From Desulfocapsa sp050291935 (GTDB lineage Bacteria; Desulfobacterota; Desulfobulbia; Desulfobulbales; Desulfocapsaceae), in NCBI GenBank assembly GCA_050291935.1, contig JBNKKR010000047.1, positions 1-26,870 on the forward strand: a stretch of DNA of 26,870 nucleotides, written 5' to 3'. Shown piece by piece: positions 23,305-26,870 of this stretch (position 1 is the stretch's first letter; every line of letters starts with the position of its first letter). The translations under genes were made by a program, and so were the position numbers. Below the pieces are notes generated by a model. That model was not told the DNA's origin and made no database searches. It worked only from the letters and a program-made list of their open reading frames with translations.

Positions 23305-23616
23305 ATGTCTGATCGTCGTGATCATGAACGTTATCTTATCCGTAGGTTTGCCCTACTCAAGCTGGCCAACGGTGAGCTCATCGAAGGACAAACGCTTGAT
23401 ATGAGTATGGGTGGCGCGTTTATTGAGTGCAGCGAAAAAGAAGATATCAGTGAGGGAGATATGTGTACCATCACCCTCACCTTGGATGATGACGAAGAGT
23501 CGAGCAGTACAGAAATATATGGTTCTATCACTCATTTAGACGACGAAGGTGTCGGCTGCAATTTTCTCAAAATCAATTCTGCTTATTACCAGTTTATGCG
23601 CGAGTATATGGAATAA
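23305..23616 (+). CDS. Single-domain PilZ protein (c-di-GMP binding)
   Basis: A 103-residue protein consisting of one PilZ domain. The two c-di-GMP motifs are present: R9-x3-R13 (ERYLIRRF) and D32-x-S34-x-x-G37 (DMSMGGAF). Stand-alone PilZ proteins act as second-messenger receptors that alter motility, polysaccharide or protein partners; no neighbour here indicates the target. The start is fixed by AAAGGAG before the ATG and it has its own promoter. The acidic loop (LDDDEESSSTE) in the beta barrel is unremarkable. It is probably monocistronic. Confidence 0.88.
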   Translation: MSDRRDHERYLIRRFALLKLANGELIEGQTLDMSMGGAFIECSEKEDISEGDMCTITLTLDDDEESSSTEIYGSITHLDDEGVGCNFLKINSAYYQFMREYME

Positions 23617-23697
23617 ACATCCTTTTTCTTTGCTCCATCACACTGGCTGTTTATTTCTCCACCTCTTCAAAAGCCCTATGACGACGCCCCTTTCGGC

Positions 23698-23726
23698 TTG
23701 ACAAACACGCTGATACTGTGTAACAA
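23698..23726 (+). promoter_or_regulatory. Candidate promoter for the glutamate synthase operon
   Basis: TTGACA (23698-23703) is followed after 17 bases by TAACAA (23721-23726), a weak -10. It would give a leader of about 90 bases before the amidotransferase gene. Confidence 0.45.
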
Positions 23727-23772
23727 TCTTCCCTGCTCAGCCCTACTTACAATAAATTTTACATTTGAGGGT

Positions 23773-23796
23773 ACCTTAAAAGAAGAGATTTAAGGT
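23773..23796 (+). promoter_or_regulatory. Leader hairpin before the glutamate synthase operon
   Basis: Perfect 8-base arms ACCTTAAA and TTTAAGGT enclose an 8-base purine-rich loop. It lies between the candidate promoter and the Shine-Dalgarno, with no U tract. It may act on translation or mRNA stability, or be a protein-binding dyad. Confidence 0.35.
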
Positions 23797-23825
23797 GGCC
23801 TTTAACCCCCAAGCAGGAGTAATGC

Positions 23826-24968
23826 ATGTGTCGTTTAGCCCTGAAAACATCCAGTGATGCCTTCTCACCTTATGAGGTACTCACCGCCATGGAGGCAATG
23901 CAGGAAGGATATGATGGCTCGGGCCTCGGTCTTCTTCTTCGTGGCCTGCAATTTGATGATTTCAAATACAATTCCAAACACCCAATTCTCTCAGGTATTG
24001 CCCACACAGAAGAAGCGCTGCATCGCCTGAATAGCTTTATGGATGAACGTGGTTTCATCCTCCGCTACGATCATGAATTTGAAACCCATAACGGGAAAAT
24101 TGAAGCGAAGGACAGATTTCGTTATTTTCTTCGCGTCTATAAGCTTCCGGATACACTCGCGGCAAAATCCGAAGAAGAGATTGAGGCCGAGCTTATGATG
24201 ACAAGACTGGCCCTTAGAAAGGATGGTGAAGAACATGGTGACGACCTTACTGCATTTTCCTTTTGGCCTGATGTTGCGACCATTAAAGAAGTTGGTTGGC
24301 CATTGCAAATTGGCGATGGTCTTGGCCTCAATGATGGCCGCATAAAATCGAGGGTTTGTATGGCCCAAGGGCGGCAGAACACCAATTACGGCATTAACCT
24401 GTATGCCTGCCATCCATTTTTCATCCAGGGTATCGCATCCATGACCAACGGTGAAAACACCGCCTTTGTCCCCATCCGCGATTGGCTGCTTGGCAAACAC
24501 TTCCCAGGCTATACCGGGTATCAGAGTGACTCTGAAACCTTTACCCATATTTTACATTACACCTTAAAACAACTCAAATTACCCCTTCAGGCCTACAAGC
24601 ACATAATCACACCCCTTCGCAGTGAAGAGCTTGCCCGCCATCCGCAGGGCGAGTTCCTTAAAGGACTCCGCAACAGTTGCAAACGCTTGATCATTGACGG
24701 CCCAAATGCGGTTATTGCCACCCTGCCGGACGAATCCTGCATGTTGGTGATGGACCAGAAAAAATTACGACCTGCGACTGTGGGCGGTCGTGAGGGAGCA
24801 TGGGCCTTTGCCTCTGAGATGTGTGGAGTTGATGCCATGATCCCGGACCGCGATCCCAAAAATGATTTTCAACCAATGCGTGAACACACGATTATCGTAC
24901 CACCAGAACGAAAGGAACTGACAATATGGTCTCAGCACGATCCGTATCCGTTGGACCAGGCAGCTTAA
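23826..24968 (+). CDS. Glutamate synthase glutamine amidotransferase subunit (class II), split type
   Basis: A 380-residue Ntn-type glutaminase subunit that frees ammonia from glutamine for the partner synthase. The catalytic cysteine is Cys2, exposed when Met1 is removed (MCRLALK). QEGYDGSGLGLLLRG, GIAHTEEAL, then ASMTNGENTAFVPIRDWL (the Asn-Gly oxyanion region) and SDSETFTHIL follow the class II pattern. It corresponds to the amidotransferase domain fused into one large protein in E. coli GltB, here separate as in archaea and many anaerobes. The start is fixed by AGGAG six bases before the ATG and by the need for Cys2. It overlaps the next gene by 43 bases. Confidence 0.88.
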   Translation: MCRLALKTSSDAFSPYEVLTAMEAMQEGYDGSGLGLLLRGLQFDDFKYNSKHPILSGIAHTEEALHRLNSFMDERGFILRYDHEFETHNGKIEAKDRFRYFLRVYKLPDTLAAKSEEEIEAELMMTRLALRKDGEEHGDDLTAFSFWPDVATIKEVGWPLQIGDGLGLNDGRIKSRVCMAQGRQNTNYGINLYACHPFFIQGIASMTNGENTAFVPIRDWLLGKHFPGYTGYQSDSETFTHILHYTLKQLKLPLQAYKHIITPLRSEELARHPQGEFLKGLRNSCKRLIIDGPNAVIATLPDESCMLVMDQKKLRPATVGGREGAWAFASEMCGVDAMIPDRDPKNDFQPMREHTIIVPPERKELTIWSQHDPYPLDQAA

Positions 24969-26566
24969 GCTACACAGATCTGCCATGGATAATCCAACAC
25001 CGTGAAGACAGGTGTACCCTTTGTGGACACTGTACCGCGGTTTGCCCCAAAGAAGCTATTTATCTTGCCTACAGAAGACAGAGGGTGCCCAAGCTGGATG
25101 TCCTCAAAAAGAAACGTGGCAATGAATATCGTACCTTTGTGGGCATCCGCCAAAAGAAGAATATGGAGAATGCCTGTATAGGCTGTTCCATGTGTTCCAT
25201 GGTTTGCCCCAACGAGGCAATCCAACCGGTTCCCAATGACAATGAACACAGGACCCTTTTCTTTAACAACCAGAAAGGTCAGCCCAACAAGCGCGGTGGC
25301 CGCAGGAACAAAACTGGACCAACCCTGCTTGATCGGATAATGTTTGACCGCATTTCAATGCTCACCGATCCAGCCCTTGATGCGGGACGCCATGAGTTCA
25401 ACGTAACCACCAGTCTTGGCCGCACCCTTGATCCGGCAGAATTTCTAAAGCGCACAAAGGAAGGTGGCTGGATCCCACCCACCAGAGAAATTTTTCCTTT
25501 TGTTATCGGCTCCATGTCCTTTGGTGCACTTTCACCCAACATGTGGCTTGGCCTGTTACAAGGCGTTGCATACTGTAATGAAGTGCTTGGGATTCCGGTT
25601 GTTATGTGCACAGGAGAAGGTGGTTGTCCTCCCTGGGTACTCAAAAGCCCCTATCTCAAATACATTGTTCTCCAGATCGCTTCTGGTTATTTTGGTTGGG
25701 ATGAGATTATTCGTGCCATTCCGGATATGCAATGTGATCCTGCTGCCATTGAAATCAAATATGGACAGGGCGCAAAACCTGGTGATGGCGGTTTGCTTAT
25801 GTGGTTCAAGGTCTCAAAATTAATTGCCAGGTTACGCGGTGTGCCTGAAGGTGTTGATCTGCCATCTCCACCGGTGCATCAAACCCTCTATTCCATTGAA
25901 GAGTCTGTGATGAAAATGATCCAGACCCTCTCCATGGCTTTTGGACATAAGGTACCCATTTATCCAAAGATATCGGCATCCACCAGTGCCAAATCCGTAC
26001 TGAACAACTTGGTACGAAATCCGTATGCGGGTGGTCTTTTAATTGATGGTATTGATGGCGGTACGGGAGCTGCATACAACGTGTCCATGGATGCCACCGG
26101 ACACCCCATCGCTTCCAACGTCCGGGAATGTTATCTCGATCTTGTAAAACAAGGTAAACAAAACGAGATTCCAATCTTTGCCGCCGGTGGCATAGGGAAA
26201 AACGGAAATGTTACCCAAAACGGTATGGCCCTTATTATGCTTGGTGCATCGGGTGTCCATATTGGAAAATATATTATGCAGTCTGTTGCCGGTTGCCTTG
26301 GCAATGAGAAAAACCGTTGTAATGTGTGCAACGTGGGTATCTGCCCCAAAGGAATTACCAGCCAGAATCCAAAACTGTACAGACGCCTTGATCCTGATCT
26401 TGTTGCAGAGCGAGTAGGTGAAGTGTTCACCTCCATAAATACGGAAGTGAAAAAGATTATGGCCCCCCTTGGTCGCTCGCAAAGTCTGCCCATCGGCATG
26501 TCCGATGCTTTAGGTATTGTGGATAAGGATGTAGCAGAAAGGTTAAATATTAAATACGTTTGTTAA
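24926..26566 (+). CDS. Glutamate synthase FMN subunit with N-terminal ferredoxin domain
   Basis: This subunit makes glutamate from 2-oxoglutarate and ammonia on FMN. The 546 residues start with a two-cluster 4Fe-4S ferredoxin domain (C30-x2-C33-x2-C36-x3-C40 and C84-x2-C87-x2-C90-x3-C94). The Glu_synthase barrel follows (FPFVIGSMSFGALSPN, CTGEGGCPPWVL, EIKYGQGAKPGDGGLL, KISASTSAKSVLNNL, LIDGIDGGTGAAY, IPIFAAGGIGKNG). A 3Fe-4S ligand set C465, C468, C473 lies near the C-terminus. The built-in ferredoxin domain suggests electron entry from ferredoxin or a partner oxidoreductase rather than from NADPH directly. The ATG at 24926 has an AAGGA upstream inside the previous gene; the long overlap indicates coupling. 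Confidence 0.93.
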   Translation: MVSARSVSVGPGSLSYTDLPWIIQHREDRCTLCGHCTAVCPKEAIYLAYRRQRVPKLDVLKKKRGNEYRTFVGIRQKKNMENACIGCSMCSMVCPNEAIQPVPNDNEHRTLFFNNQKGQPNKRGGRRNKTGPTLLDRIMFDRISMLTDPALDAGRHEFNVTTSLGRTLDPAEFLKRTKEGGWIPPTREIFPFVIGSMSFGALSPNMWLGLLQGVAYCNEVLGIPVVMCTGEGGCPPWVLKSPYLKYIVLQIASGYFGWDEIIRAIPDMQCDPAAIEIKYGQGAKPGDGGLLMWFKVSKLIARLRGVPEGVDLPSPPVHQTLYSIEESVMKMIQTLSMAFGHKVPIYPKISASTSAKSVLNNLVRNPYAGGLLIDGIDGGTGAAYNVSMDATGHPIASNVRECYLDLVKQGKQNEIPIFAAGGIGKNGNVTQNGMALIMLGASGVHIGKYIMQSVAGCLGNEKNRCNVCNVGICPKGITSQNPKLYRRLDPDLVAERVGEVFTSINTEVKKIMAPLGRSQSLPIGMSDALGIVDKDVAERLNIKYVC

Positions 26567-26654
26567 ATTAGGTTCTCAGTGGGCAATTGCCAGGGTAGCC
26601 CCCGTTATTGGCAGCTGTTTTCACAACTAAGAACTATTTTTTAAGGAGTTTTCC

Positions 26655-26870
26655 GTGAGTGCAACGGTTATTAATGGCCTGAATGAAGAAGGTGTAAGAA
26701 TAAGTTCCATGGACCTTGAGGCCATGGTCCAGGCAGCAGCAGCCGAAAACAGTCATATTCAAATTAATTCCATGGGACAACACAACCTTGGAATTCGTTT
26801 GCAACATGAAGACGGTTTGCATATTGAAGTATCAGGCCCCACGGGCCAACGTCTCGGCTGCATGGGAATG
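26655..26870 (+). CDS. Glutamate synthase GXGXG-domain subunit, 3' end outside window
   Basis: The first 72 residues of the third glutamate synthase subunit, equivalent to the C-terminal beta-helix (GXGXG) domain of large GltB. Visible features are IQINSMGQHNLGIRL and HIEVSGPTGQRLGCMGM, typical of the start of this repeat domain. The start is a GTG at 26655, six bases after AAGGAG. An 88-base gap with a 10-base perfect palindrome (26582-26591) separates it from the FMN subunit gene. The frame is open to the window end. Confidence 0.82.
   Translation, partial: MSATVINGLNEEGVRISSMDLEAMVQAAAAENSHIQINSMGQHNLGIRLQHEDGLHIEVSGPTGQRLGCMGM

Noticed and set aside
26567..26654. Terminator between the second and third glutamate synthase genes
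   Set aside because: The palindrome GGCAATTGCC (26582-26591) has no loop and no U tract after it; the run of T at 26635-26642 lies too far from any strong stem.
1..26870. CRISPR array, prophage or insertion sequence
   Set aside because: No direct repeats with regular spacing, no transposase, integrase or phage structural genes were seen on either strand.

Overview
The window is most likely chromosomal DNA from a Gram-negative anaerobe of the Desulfobacterota, plausibly a sulfate-reducing member of the Desulfobulbales. This is an inference from moderate GC, protein style, the gene order rimP-nusA-ylxR-infB-rbfA-nrnA-truB-rpsO-pnp, and an archaeal-type glutamate synthase split into separate subunits. 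No marker gene settles the genus. Most of the window is core housekeeping sequence.

Layout. Positions 1-2269 are accessory and AT-rich: the C-terminal part of a beta-lactamase-fold serine hydrolase, an unrecognised membrane protein convergent with it, and about 560 bases without a convincing gene. Positions 2270-4888 hold yhbY (+), a dut / metallo-beta-lactamase pair (-) and an RluA-family pseudouridine synthase (+). From 4921 to about 15230 the minus strand carries a ten-kilobase transcription/translation cluster. In transcription order it is: promoter, structured leader with intrinsic terminator, rimP, a long palindromic element, nusA, ylxR, infB, rbfA, nrnA, truB, then rpsO with its own candidate promoter, a strong terminator, and pnp. 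The cluster links ribosome maturation, transcription elongation, translation initiation, RNA modification and RNA decay. Control by leaders and attenuators is visible at three points: before rimP, before rpsO, and between rpsO and pnp.

From 15386 onward everything is on the plus strand. There is an ABHD14-like alpha/beta hydrolase; topB with a duplicated C-terminal domain followed by rsfS and thrC; a purine nucleoside phosphorylase overlapping an MTA/SAH deaminase (a purine/methylthioadenosine salvage pair); two tandem TatA-family genes behind a good promoter with a palindrome at the start site; a single-domain PilZ protein; and a three-gene glutamate synthase (glutamine amidotransferase, ferredoxin-domain/FMN synthase, GXGXG subunit), the last cut by the window end.

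I found no CRISPR array, transposase, prophage gene, tRNA or rRNA. No entirely new system is evident. The most interesting features are regulatory and structural: the rimP leader RNA, the 127-base palindrome before nusA, the rpsO-pnp attenuator with its TTG-started rpsO, the promoter/palindrome before tatA, and the deaminase/phosphorylase pair.
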